Shown one piece after another: positions 23,099 through 45,532 of a DNA stretch of 64,000 nucleotides. Both the position numbers and the translations under genes were made by a program. How positions within the stretch are numbered: position 1 is the stretch's first letter; the number at the start of each line of letters is the position of its first letter. Source of the stretch: Sipunculus nudus (taxonomy: Eukaryota; Annelida; Sipuncula; Golfingiida; Sipunculidae); contig CM049308.1 of assembly GCA_026874595.1 (NCBI GenBank), positions 94,727,624 through 94,791,623 on the forward strand. The letters are read 5' to 3'. The notes under the pieces are model-generated. The model saw only the letters and a program-made list of their open reading frames with translations, was not told where the DNA came from and searched no databases.

Positions 23099-24352
23099 TT
23101 ATTTAGAGTCAGACGGCACGTGGGCCTCCGTAGCATTAAACTCTTTTTTATAGTTGTACCCCTTATTTACATGAAAAGAGCCTGGCTCTTGTACTATGCT
23201 ATGCATAGATTTTGAAACAAAACCAGATGGTTTGCTATTTGGTTTATTCGCAAGTTTCCAGCAGTCAGATATTAGATGACCTTCCTTCTTGCAGTAATTA
23301 TAGATGATTTTCTTCGAAAATGACTGGTCTTTGTTGGACTTAGACAAAGTGGACGTGGACTGAGGTGTAGCAATGGACTTTGTTGAACTATCAGGACTAC
23401 TAGTACTAGATGACTGCGCTTTAAACTTCTTTTGACCATACTGATTTACATTCTTTTGACCATACTGATTTACATTCTTGTTTATGACTGGTTTGATATG
23501 CTAGTAAAGGACATTTTGTGTGTTAATGAATAATCATCAGCTTATCGAGCAGCGATGTCAAGTGTTTCAGGACTTTTCTCATCAAGAAAAGTTTTACCGT
23601 CTGCGTTAATGCAGCGCTTGAATTCTTCAAGAAAAATCAACTGGCGCAAATTGTCATAATCTTTTATTACATTTTTAGAACTACACCAGCCATTAAACAA
23701 CTGCTCTTTTGTCCTGGCAAATTCGACGTAGGTATGTTCTTTGCGCTTTTCCCAATTTCTGAATTTCTGGCGGTAAGATTCCAGAACTAACTCATAACCT
23801 TTTAGGATTAACCGTTTTACCAGGTCATAGTCACCAGCAGCTTCCACTTAAAGCTCTGTATAAATTTCTCTGGCCTTGCCAGTCAATACACTTTGTAACA
23901 GCATGGTCCAATTTTCCCTAGGACAGTTTAAATTTTCAGCTACTTTCTCAAAGTGTAAGAAATATTTATCAACCTCTTTTTCTTGAAAAGGTGGGACAAG
24001 TCTAATGTGTTAAGCATCATCAAAACTGTGAGTAGGGGCTGCACGTAGACTATGTTCTAGTTTAAGTCTTTCTAACTCCAGTCGTTTTAACTCAATTTCT
24101 TTTTCTTTTCTAGTCGTTCTCTTTCTAACCTTTCTTGCATTTCTAACTTCTTTAATTCCAACTGCATAACAAGGCTGTTATTTGTTGATGTTTCCACTTC
24201 ACTCTCTTCAATTAAACCTTTGCTAACTAGACCTTGCATGATTTTAGCAATGATAAGTGTTGTCTCAAACGCAACAACTGTTCCTTTGTCACCTGTTCAA
24301 GTTGATCAGGGTCGGGATCGTCAACAAATGTCTCAGGTTTGAAATCTGCCAT
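23099..24352 (-). pseudogene. gag remnant with SCAN-like capsid and damaged zinc knuckle
   Basis: It starts with ATG at 24352 (MADFKPETFVDDPDPDQL). A charged coiled-coil-like region rich in E, R, L and K follows, then the capsid block with YELVLESYRQKFRNWEKR, a WC segment and LRQLIFLEEFKRCI, which resembles the SCAN domain and its Gmr1-like ancestors. The zinc knuckle near 23260-23302 reads Y-x2-C-x4-H-x4-C: the first Cys codon is TAT (Tyr) at 23300-23302. Stops interrupt the frame at 24008-24010, 23848-23850 and 23542-23544, so no full Gag can be made. Confidence 0.8.
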
Positions 24353-24488
24353 GTTAAAACAATAACAAAAAACCACTGAGATAAATCCTGTAAACAATGT
24401 ATTGTAAACAATATGTAATCTTGTAAACAATGTATGATAAAACAATGTGTCCAGGTCAAGGCCTAATAAATGTTCAAAACTATTAAAC

Positions 24489-24506
24489 ATCCCGGACGAG
24501 CCCCCA
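24489..24506 (-). promoter_or_regulatory. Primer binding site, tRNA-Pro type
   Basis: Six bases inside the 5' LTR the minus strand reads TGGGGGCTCGTCCGGGAT. This is the 18-base sequence complementary to the 3' end of tRNA-Pro that many gammaretroviruses use as primer site. Confidence 0.88.
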
Positions 24507-24512
24507 ATTTTA

Positions 24513-25342
24513 TGTTACGGAACCTAATATTTATAGATCACGTATGTGTGATGAACATAAATTTTGTAATGGAGAAAAAAATCAGATTCTGTAAAACTAG
24601 GCAGCGTGAAATGTCTAGGGGAATGAATAAAGAAGTCAGTGGTTTTTTGTTAACAAATAACCATAATTTATTCTTAAAACAACCCTTACATTACAATACA
24701 CTAAATCAATACAATGACACAGTATAACAGCAGTATAACAGCAAATCAATACAACCACACAGTAAAAAAAAAAAAAACAAAGTGCACAGTACCTGGATAC
24801 CACCACTGTCACAGCGACAAGTCCTTTAAAATGTATAAGCCGGACGAACAGTTCACACAAATTCTCTCGGAGAATAACAGTCCAATGTAAAGCTCTTGTA
24901 ACAACCCCGAAAGTAAACTGAAGACCAAATAAGATTCGTCACAAATCCAGAAGAAAATCTGAAGAAAATCTATAATTGCCGCCTTTATCGGAATAGGTCC
25001 CACAAACTGACATACACGCTTCTGTGTCCGCTGGAATATTCTCTCACCTCTCTCTCTCGGCCTTAAAACACAGCCCCCTATTTATAACTCTTCATCCGGA
25101 AACTCTGGAAAATTCCCTTTCACGAACAATCGAAAAGAATAATATACATGCACAGACGCGAACATTCGAGACAGGCACGGCAGCGAGCTGTTACACTCCC
25201 TGAGAGTTCAACCAGTACGGATTAAACTGAGAGTGCAACATCCGGCCAGGCGAGGCCGCTACAACCCGAGTTACGCCCGTGTCACACATTAAAAAAGACA
25301 TTTGTAAGACTTGTGCACACAATAAAAGGGGCACCTGTAACA
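24513..25342 (-). repeat. 5' LTR of the retrotransposon
   Basis: The element's upstream LTR on the minus strand starts TGTTACAGGTGCC and ends GGTTCCGTAACA (TG...CA). It carries TATAAATAG (plus 25078-25086) as a likely core promoter and AATAAA (near plus 24666) as a poly(A) signal. It holds about 22 bases near 25175-25200 that the 3' LTR lacks. Confidence 0.9.
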
Positions 25343-25420
25343 CTGATGAACTAAAGTAAATATAAGACTTGTGCACACAATAAAAAGGGGCACCTGTAAC
25401 ACTGATGAACTAAAGTACAT
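25336..25420 (+). repeat. 60 bp tandem duplication at the retrotransposon edge
   Basis: CACCTGTAACACTGATGAAC followed by TAAAGTA occurs at about 25332-25358 and again at about 25391-25418. The duplicated unit contains the outer 40 bases of the LTR plus the target-site duplication and a little flank. Confidence 0.8.
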
Positions 25421-28000
25421 ATCTTTCATATTCTAACTCAGTGGGGGATATCGGCTTTAGTTGAAAATCATCATTTGTTTTGTGCATTCAAATCCTTACC
25501 TGTTGCATACAAGTATACGCGTATAAGAGTATGTCTTAACAATTATGTTGAAGGACGTAATGAGTCGTTGAAAGTCGCGGGGTGTGTCACAGACGATGTA
25601 TATTGATCAGTCGGTAATGCTGTTAATAATATCAACATGTAATTAAGTATGATCCTGATCAGTCATTTCTAATAAAGAAAGTGATCATCTTTTAGTATGA
25701 AACGGTGGCGGATCCAGAGGAAGCGCCTCAGGCCCCCCTCTCCCCAAGAAAGAGCTGTAACATCTCTAATTTTATCTATTTATTTTCCCAGTTATTCGTT
25801 TTTCGTAATTCTTTCCCTATCAATAAGATTCTTTAGTTATCTATAGTTTATTTATTTTCTAATACATAAATTGAGGATATTAAAGTACAGCTCTGTGATT
25901 TGCTCCATTAATCATTATAGTATCCTAATATTACTATACTGAGAGAGGCGGTCTTTACGTCATTACAACAGCCTATTTTTTTTAGACAAAAAATATATAG
26001 CGTAATAAAAAAAATAATAATATATACAATAATATATACAGTACAAAAAATTGCATGCACAAGAACTTTTTTAATACCCATCAACCTCTAGCCCAGTGTT
26101 ACCCCCCCCCCCCCCCCCCCCCTTTACGAATTTCTGATGAAATGTGAAAATAGTACCAGAATCGTGCATGCGAGTGTAATTTCTACTCTCCATAAATAAA
26201 CAATCAATCATTATAGATAAATTCTCACATCAAATTAAATATTAGAATTCCGGTTTAGGAAAGGTGAACAATACCTATTTATTGTATACTTCCGAAACAA
26301 GTTTTCGCCTTAAAAATTTCGTAAATAGAATAATACACGCTCGAAGTCCACCCGAAGAACAGCGTGACGGATTTTGCTTCGCGTACAGTTTCTTCCTTAC
26401 CTCTGCATGCAACAGTTATATTTAAAGCCTACTAGCACATTTGTTTAACTTAAAGCCAGGTTGTTCAGCTCCACTTTTCTTATATCCTCCATCCTATCCT
26501 GAATGGCATGGGTATAAATGTACTGAAGGGCGTATATACAGGCTATTGTCACATATCAGAGTTGTATCAATGAAGATCATAGGCTACATGGTCATTAACG
26601 TTTCCTTTTATACAGGCTTAATAGAATAAGTAACATCGGCTGTTAAATATATATGCATATTATGTTGGACACGGTGTGGAAATTTTGAAAAAAAAAATAA
26701 AACATGAAATATGCATTTTCAGTGAAGTATTTTGACCATTCCTACTACTTTTAATCACATGGTACACCACACAAAAACATTAACAAATATTGATTTTACA
26801 GAATCATGCGTGCCAAATTGATAAAAATTTATACCCTAATTTTTCAAAGAATAAGCTAATAAAACTTTTGATTACATTAACATGTTTTTTTTTAAATTTA
26901 CTCAAAACAATAGGCGTGCATGGTACGAAGCACAAACCAGATATACTGAGAGGCAAAAGATAAACCATTTTCAATCTTTCATGACATTTTAGATGTATTG
27001 TCAAATCAACATATATGATGAATAATTAACTGAACACTGACCTGATTTCAAACACGTCATTACAAACTGAGCAATACGCAAAATTGTTATATTCTGAAGC
27101 AGACTTCTCCATAAGGTTATTAATATAAATAGAGTATTTTTCATACAAATCTCACTGCAAAGAATTCTTTATATAATTAATTACCCTTTTCTCTAAAAAA
27201 TTACACAATACTGACCTATATAACCTAGCAAACCCAACTGAGAAATAAAAGTCCCATGAAGTTGTTTTCACCAGAGGCATGTAGACTGAGAAGAAACACA
27301 ATGGATCTTCCATGCAAATCGATAGAACTTGTACCAGTTCTCAAAGAAATTTCAAACTGCCAAAAAAAAAAAAAAAGTGACGGCGGATCTGCCCACGGCT
27401 CCAAAGCCACTAGATGCGTATTGCGTCCAGCTTGTAGTTAATGTTAAAGCGCATATAATTATATCGGTTTATTTAATGCACCGTGAGTTTCCTGTCCGCA
27501 CTTGGTTTGTAGTTCGATTGTGGCTGAGTGTCCAATTGAACGGATGCGGTGCAGAACTAAACATTTTTGTGTATCTATTTATACATTTTTAGTGCAGTCA
27601 TTTATCTGTTCAAAATGGCACCCAGGACATCTTCAGTACCATCAGGAGATAATTAAAACTACTGCAGCTTACCTAGAGAACCAAAATAAAACACCGGAGG
27701 GGGGGGGGGGGGGTACGTACCCTACATTAATGGGTAAGGAAAAAAAAGGGGTAAGGAGTAAGATCTGCTTGTGCGTACTAGGAACCAGTTTAGGCCTACT
27801 GTAAACCGGACTAAAGTAAATTACTATATAGACTAACATAGACTATCTTTCAAGCGGACTACAGTAAACCAAACTGATCTCCGGTAATTCTTTTAACAGA
27901 GCGGATATGGCCGTAAATACATATACCTATATACATATATAAACTTTGTTGTGCCATGGCCTTAGGTGCCTTATAGTCTCCTACACATATGGTGGCGCTC
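25421..28000. other. Spacer with poly-C run and repeat fragments
   Basis: No gene was recognised. Seen are GGTGGCGGATCCAGAGG near 25706, part of a widespread invertebrate repeat; a run of 21 C at 26102-26122; and a run of 15 G at 27699-27713. The stretch 26680-27010 is a dispersed repeat annotated separately. Confidence 0.5.
26680..27010 (+). repeat. Dispersed repeat, pair with 60000-60350
   Basis: This stretch and 60000-60350 align in the same orientation over about 330 bases. Shared words include GTATTTTGACCA, CACACCACAC-like text, AAATATTGA, TTTTACTCAAAAC, AGGCGTGC and ACTGAGAGGCAAA / ACTGAAAGGCAAA. No coding sense. The type is unknown. Confidence 0.65.
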
Positions 28001-28324
28001 CGCAACCCCAGTATCGATCGGATCCTGAGGATGAGGCTATAGGTGCCTAACCCTATTGATAGTCACGTGATGTATGTGCAGGATCAGGCTGTCATACAGA
28101 CAAAACAACAAAGCAATAAACTTGAGCCCGTCAGGATATGATGACATAAAGTGGGGACGAAGTCTGTGTCAGCCAGACGGCTGAACCGGAAACAAGAGCA
28201 AAGTGTAAGGTCGAAAAATAGGTCTCCCCGGTACACAATCAATCACACAGGTTCATAGGTCTTGGGCTGTAACTGTGTCTGCATTACAACAGTCAGCGCA
28301 GACGTAAAAGTGAAGACAGATATC
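28001..28324 (+). other. Probable 5' region of the USP gene
   Basis: No coding sequence precedes the ATG at 28325 in frame with the gene. The region is less AT-rich than its surroundings and contains TGATGACATAAAG near 28138 and CAATCAATCACACAGG near 28227. A promoter or 5' UTR is inferred from position only. Confidence 0.3.
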
Positions 28325-39491
<11,167 letters not shown>

Positions 39492-40611
39492 CGCGTGAAC
39501 CACTCTTTTATCACCAGATAACTGTAATACCAGATTGTAACGATTAAATGATAAGTTTGAAATCACAGTCGACTTTTACCTTGTCACTGTGAGCCATGAT
39601 AGTCGTCTTTCCGTCCTTCCAGCCATTAGCAGTGCACTTTGTCAGCGTAGGATTATAGAAAACAAATACTAGATTCTAAATTTGAATCAAGCACGCCATT
39701 ATAATTTCTAAATTCCAACCCGAAGTAAGGTTGAACAGGTAGACATTTTCAGCACCTTGAATTTTGGACTTCTCTTGGTGTTCTAGATGGCTCAATATTT
39801 TCCATCTTATCATAAATTGATATAATGTGCCTCATCAAATGCCATATAGCTGCATCATTTGAAGAAAATTGGACAAATCAGTCATTCTATAATCTCAACA
39901 GCAGTTATTATTAAAAAAAAACAATTGTACACAATGGAGTAAAAAATTAAACCAAAGACTTTTTTATTTCCGGATTTCTGAAGTGAAATTCTAATTGGCT
40001 GCACAGTGCATGGGTTCATTCAAACATTCGTTGCAATACCGCAATAACTGCTCTATAATTGTATTTTTACATGGTACTCGATTATTGATCCGTTTTATGA
40101 GTTGCCGAAGAAGGCGTTGTCACGACCTTTCTATCAGTTTTTACACATTTTCAAGAAATACATATAGTGTCTTCGCAGGGGACATTATTTTTGTTTTAAA
40201 ATGGTATTGCGTAACGAGTCTGTGGTTCATACGTTGTTATACATTTCTATTTATACATGAGGTATTTATTTGTAATAAACATGTAAACAAAAATTAACTC
40301 TGGACTTAGTAATTATCAAGGTATTTAATTATGTATATTGTTGAAAGGTCATATACGGGTTTTTGGTTTGGCGCCAATATGTAAATGGGTAATAATGTAG
40401 CAGAATGAGTTAAATGGAGTACGAGATGTCACGTGATGGATACCCACACTTGCATTCAAGATCAAGGGTTGACAGAAAAGTGCAAAGCTCGGATACAGAA
40501 TTAAACATGTACTAAACGTGGCAACTGGAATACAACTTTTTGTGTCATAATAATGTCTATCAATCTGGTATTAGGTAAAAAGCGCTTTACTTGTTTAATA
40601 TATAACGAGTC
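39492..40611 (+). other. Probable USP 3' UTR and spacer
   Basis: AATAAA at about 40274 (TGTAATAAACATG) is a plausible poly(A) signal about 780 bases after the stop. A fragment resembling family A (CCGTCCTTCCAGCCATTAGC) is near 39610. No gene was seen. Confidence 0.35.
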
Positions 40612-41960
40612 GGGGGGGGGGGGGGGGGTATACATTTCATTATAATATCCCACGACAAAGTCGGGAAACTATGGTTTAAGCACGGTCGCGCCGCCGCCAC
40701 CGCCGCCGCCGAGATTTCGTTTAGACGCAATAACTCAAAACATATTTTACGGATCTTTATCAAACTTGACATGTGCATAGAAATGGGAAAGAGGACGAAG
40801 CCTATTTAAAATGGGGCCAAGATCTTTACTAGGAAAGTGACCTTGACCTTGAATAGTTTTTTTTTTTTTTTGGGGGGGGGGGGGGGGAAATCACAGTAAT
40901 TCTATAATATCTTAAGAAATCTTGCATGGATTGATCCAAAAATCAACTTGACAGAGGATCTTGGATGGTGTTGTCATGTACCGGAAACTGGTGGCGCCAC
41001 CTCTTATCCTTTTCTTGTTTTCGTGCTGTTTAATACCCCCATCATTGCCACTTAACAGTAATGTGAACATTATAAGCCAAAAACCTGATTAACAGATTTC
41101 TTTCATATTATGCATATACATAAACATGGGTTATGGGATGATGCATATTTAAATTGGGGTCATGACCTTTCTCTATGATAGTGGCCTTGACCTTTAATAT
41201 TGCCATATATGGTGAACATTACACAAAATCATAAATAGCTCAATAAGGGGTGCATGGATTGGTCCAAAATCGAATTGACTGAAGATCGTGGGTAGCTTAC
41301 TTTGAAAGTACTGTTATCATTATATGTCTAAAACTAATGGACAGATTGGGCTGAAATTGTGCATGTCCATTGATCTTGGATACCTCCATCTCGTATTTAA
41401 GACTGGTGGCGCTATCTGCAATCGTAATTGTGTATCGTCCATCCTTACGTTTGCTTTCGGTGGAAATCTCCGGAGTAGTTCAAGGTATAGGTCTGAAATT
41501 TGGCATTTCCATCCATCTTGAAAAGTTATATTAGGAACCAGACAGGTGGCGACACCTGCCTTCCCGTTTTTGTAGAATAAATTAATGTCCTTTTCTGATG
41601 AGAGATTTGCCCTATTGGCCTGAAATTGTGCTTATCTATAGATCTTGGACTCCTCCATCTTGTACTCAAGACTGGTGGCGCCATATGCAAGCGTTTTGGC
41701 GTGGCGTCCATTTGTACATGTGGTTTAGGTGAAAATTGCTCATTTTTCTGGAGTCGTTCAAGGTATTGGTCTTAAATTTGGCATGTCTATCCATCTTGGA
41801 AAATTTTACCAGACAGGTGGCGCCACCTACCTTCCCATTTCCGTAAAATAAATTAATGCTCTTTTCTCGAGAGAGATTCAACATATTGGCCCCCATATTT
41901 GCTGAAAAATATTGTTTCTCACGTTGATAGATAATTATGGAAGAAACAATAGTGGCTTGC
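40612..41960 (+). repeat. Poly-G runs and fragments related to family B
   Basis: Runs of 17 G (40612-40628) and 16 G (40872-40887) flank a CCGCCGCCACCGCCGCCGCC stretch near 40690. Downstream, ACTGGTGGCGCCACC-like segments with GTTTGCTTTCGG-like and AATTGTGCATGTC-like text occur near 40990, 41400, 41540, 41670 and 41816. They resemble the interior of family B without its usual ends. Confidence 0.6.
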
Positions 41961-43868
41961 AAGTGTCAGTATATATGCTGCTGAAGATGGGGGGCCTACT
42001 CTTACAGGGGGTGGGGGGGGTGGGGGGGGGGGAATTAATTGTCTGGGGATACTATGGCACCTGCGATGCCATGAAATATCTAGTTTAACACTTGCTTTTG
42101 TTCAACAAATATGACTATTTTGTAATGGGGGAAATATATGAAGAGAGCAGTCTACCGGTGTTCTATGATAGATTATATTAAGGGGCTTGTCACAGAAGAC
42201 TGAAAAAATAATATCCCGGAATTTTGAGCCACAAAAACCCCAAGAATAAGCAAAATAACCCATTCTGACATAAACAGCTTCCTTGACTTCTAAATAACAA
42301 CACTAAAATTTTGGAGTTATTTTTTTGGTCTTTTGTGACAAACGGATAAATGCATGTGTTCAGGTTCACCGAATCCATATAAACACTTATGTGCAGGTTT
42401 GTAACATCCTTAATTGAAAAAAAAAAAACAAAGACAAAACCTAGCACTTACGAAAGCAAGTATTACAGGTATAGGTGATAAGGTAATATTCCTGCCAAAA
42501 CAAGATCATATAAAAAGTGACATATATATAAACGTCGTACGCTGTGAACCGTTCAAATGTTCCCCTTGTTTCAACCGTTTCTTCCTGCCATTCAAACGCC
42601 ATCATGCATCGGTCCCTCATTTATACGAGTATTACTGGTCAGTGACTAGACGTCGTCATGATTTCACAGCAAACAAAAGGCTTCCGTGAAGCAAATTCTC
42701 GTACTTCAAGTATAACGATAATTAAACCTATAACAGAAAATTAAAGAACGAATTCAAAATGAAAAATTGTAATTATACGTTCACCTCCTGGGTCGTATAT
42801 ACATTTATATATTATATAGGTATTTCCTTCACAAAATTTATAACACAACTTTATACTGACCATGTTGGTGCATCCTACTGTTTTGTGGTTTTAAGTCAAT
42901 TTAAAATGAAGATGCTCTACTTTTCCCAAAGCAGCAGCGATTGACGTAGAACATAACTCATTGCCATAACTCAAGCCATATCGGGCTTATTGTAATACTG
43001 ATATCAGTTTTTAGTCCGTATACTGAAACCGTTTGGAAAAAGAAATTTAAATCGAGTTTAAAATAAAATAATTGAAAAAAAGCTTAACAAAATGTAACTC
43101 CGTAACAATAAATAAACTAAACCAAACATAAAGTTAACGTTGTACAGAAGAGTTGATACTTCGTTATGAAGGGAACTATTTATACCATATTTCGCCATCT
43201 TCTGTTCCATCAATTATATCGGCACTACTAGTTCTGCTTGCAGACAACTCCCTATAAAAAGTATAAATAATGCAACCTGGGCAGCCAATGGTCCATGCAA
43301 GAAACATCCAGCAATATTGTTTTAAAACCGCAAGTCCGTTGTGAGAATTCCCGTCTGTGTATACGACATATGGTGTTATCCCAAAACTCCTTTTCTCGTT
43401 TGTTATGTTGGCTTTGCTTCTTTGACAGTATGCTCGAAACTATTTTATGTGGACATCAAGTCAAAATTCAGGCGATAAGGCGGAAGAGTTATTTAATTTC
43501 TGAATCCGGTACGGCCCTGATCTTTTCTATTTATGTCTAACTATGGTTTCGTTTCCCATAACATCCATGTACATCGCAAATTCCATCTGAAGTTGATTTT
43601 CAGGCCGACGCATAGGAATATCTGGTGTTGCCTTAGGAAAACAGCAATTATAGTAAATTAACTCAAGAATGCTCTATAACAAGTACACTCAATAAAGTGT
43701 TCTTCTAACAAAGTGTGTTAAATGTGGCTCAATACACAAATTTTCTTCAAGCAACTGTGTGGAAATGCATGCCACACACTTTCAGGGAAGATTACATACC
43801 AAGTTGTTGTGGACTTGAAAGACCTGTAATATTCATTCCAACGTATCCATTGTTATATACGATCAACG
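41961..43868. other. Spacer, no gene recognised
   Basis: A broken G-rich run lies at about 42007-42031. The rest is AT-rich, with no exon or known repeat recognised on either strand. The 3' UTR of the minus-strand gene that follows presumably lies in the right-hand part. Confidence 0.4.
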
Positions 43869-45327
43869 TTAATATCTGCAATACGAAGCCAACGCAGCCT
43901 CTAACTGATCCAGATATTCGTCAACAAATCTGCGGCTGACTCTTTGTGGGCTGTAAACTACATTCCACATGATGTTGCCTTTTAAACATGTCATGTATTG
44001 GCTCATTGGTAGGTCTAACTTACTGAGACCCGACACCATGTGGTAATGTTCGGTCATGCGCAATTTAACAGCGTCTGACGTCATTATCGGTGCGGAGTCG
44101 TTATTTGTTTCCCAAAGCTCACTTAAAGACAACATTGTCTCGACACCAAGCTCGGACACGATGGTCGGAAGGGGGGTCTCAGCCGCTGATTCAATCACAT
44201 ACTTTGCAACACCAAAGTCTTTGCAACATTTTTCGATGGTCTTCTTTTGACCTTCCTGGTCCTTGATATTCTTGCAGTATTTCCAGAATTCCTGCATGGT
44301 CACATTTGTGGCTTTTCCGCAGCTGATATTCGCGTGACCCCGGATGGCGGCAAGTGGTTGAGGAGACTGATACGACAGGAACTCTCTCAAGTTAACAACC
44401 CAGTCCAGTTTGAAGGGAAAACTAATCTTCACGCCCGCCCCATTGGCTGCCCGACAAAAGGCGACAGCACACGCGGCAACGAGCACACTGTGAGGGGAAA
44501 CTTGATGGTGCCATGAGGATCTGACGATCGCGCGACCAAGAGGCCCGTCGAATAAACGGTGAACACATTGGGGTTCAACAACCTGATCACTGTCAGTGGA
44601 GAGGAATTCACCTGGGAACTTAAAGGCTACTCTGTTACTGGATCTACGCTGTCTATTTTTCCAACGGGAGAAATTAAGCCCCACATTGAGTTTAAATGAT
44701 AAAGGGCTGTTATCGGTCAGGAAGTGGTCTTCGATTGATGGCGGCTGAGGGATGTCTGGGATGACCTCGTCTGAGTCTCCTTGGCTCATGACGGATGACA
44801 AAATAGGAAGGAACTGACGGTATACCATGTCAAACAAACTTTTTTCATCAGATACTGAAGAGTGCACCTTGAATAAAAATAGACACTCATTAGAGCCGGG
44901 GGTTTGCTGTTCAAGTCGTGCCAAAACTACTTTCCACAGTGGACCATTTTCACAGTCGATTTTGTTTTCATCTTCACGGACGATATAAGCCGGCCACTCA
45001 TCCTTATTTTTCAGGGTGACAGCAACAAAGCTGATGTCCTCTGGATCAGCCATGGGCACGAAGCTCTGCTCATATGGATTGTCCTCATTTGACGGTTTGA
45101 TGCACATCTGGAGAGTTTTCTGCTTCCGAGCTAGAATTTTGCATGCTTTTATGACGTCGCTATCTTGTAGCGCCTCCGGCGCATGAATAACTGCCACGTG
45201 ATAGTTAATGCCTACACAATGGGTGTTCAGAAAATGGTGATCCAATGTTTCTGTGAACCCTAGACGTCGGCCTTGGTAGGTGGAATGTGGAACATCTCCC
45301 TGCTGAGCCTGATCATCACTCGATTTC
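43869..45327 (-). CDS. Condensation-superfamily (CoA-dependent acyltransferase-like) exon
   Basis: One large exon encodes 485 residues from the acceptor TTGTTTTCTTAG/G (exon starts at 45327) to TAA at 43869. It begins KSSDDQAQQGDVPHSTYQGR and RLGFTETLDHH, then N-T-H-C-V-G-I-N and a helix with ACKILARKQKTLQMCI. This is the usual opening of condensation/alcohol-acetyltransferase-type domains, and about 450 residues is a normal domain length. The active-site region reads LFLFKVHSSVSDEKSLFDMV, aligning with H-H-x3-D-G: the first His and the Asp are kept, but the catalytic second His is Ser and Gly is Glu. No ATG opens this exon, so an upstream exon is required. The nearest candidate is the ISG12-like exon at 45533-45885. 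Substrate unknown; it may be a pseudoenzyme. Confidence 0.78.
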
Positions 45328-45532
45328 CTAAGAAAACAAAGCCTCGGTTTTACACAGTAAGCGATGTATCACCATTAGTATCAATGAATGGAATGTAAGG
45401 TAATCTAATATATGTATTGTGTTACAAGATTGGTGGAGGGTTTAAGTGTGCAAAAGGAACAATTCCTTATAATTTTTGCTTGTTATTCAGTTTATCATTT
45501 TGTTTGTTTATTTTTACGATTACGATCCTTAC
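45328..45532 (-). other. Candidate 205 nt intron joining ISG12-like and acyltransferase-like exons
   Basis: On the minus strand the donor is TCAAA/GTAAGG and the acceptor is CTTTGTTTTCTTAG/G, with a CTTAC-type branch sequence about 30 bases upstream. The upstream exon ends in phase 2 and the downstream exon begins with the one base needed, so the frame continues. The TAA that would end the ISG12-like frame is intron bases 2-4. Confidence 0.6.

Larger units (their letters stand above)
19289..25342 (-). mobile_element. Ty3/gypsy-type LTR retrotransposon, Gmr1-like gene order, defective
   Basis: It is bounded by LTRs of 779 and 830 bp and by the 5 bp target-site duplication CTGAT (19284-19288 and 25343-25347). 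On the minus strand the order is 5' LTR, tRNA-Pro primer site, gag with SCAN-like capsid, protease, integrase remnant, RT, RNase H, polypurine tract, 3' LTR. Nothing follows RNase H but about 120 bases, so integrase lies before RT, as in Ty1/copia and the Gmr1-like gypsy group rather than ordinary gypsy elements. The copy is dead: it has several in-frame stops, at least two RT frameshifts and a missing integrase core. The LTRs differ by indels, so the insertion is not recent. Confidence 0.9.

Noticed and set aside
43869-45245. Treating the acyltransferase-like frame as a complete single-exon gene starting at 45245
   Set aside because: That position is TTG, not ATG. The frame stays open upstream for 27 more codons to a clear acceptor, and the domain begins in that extension, so the exon must be spliced to something upstream.
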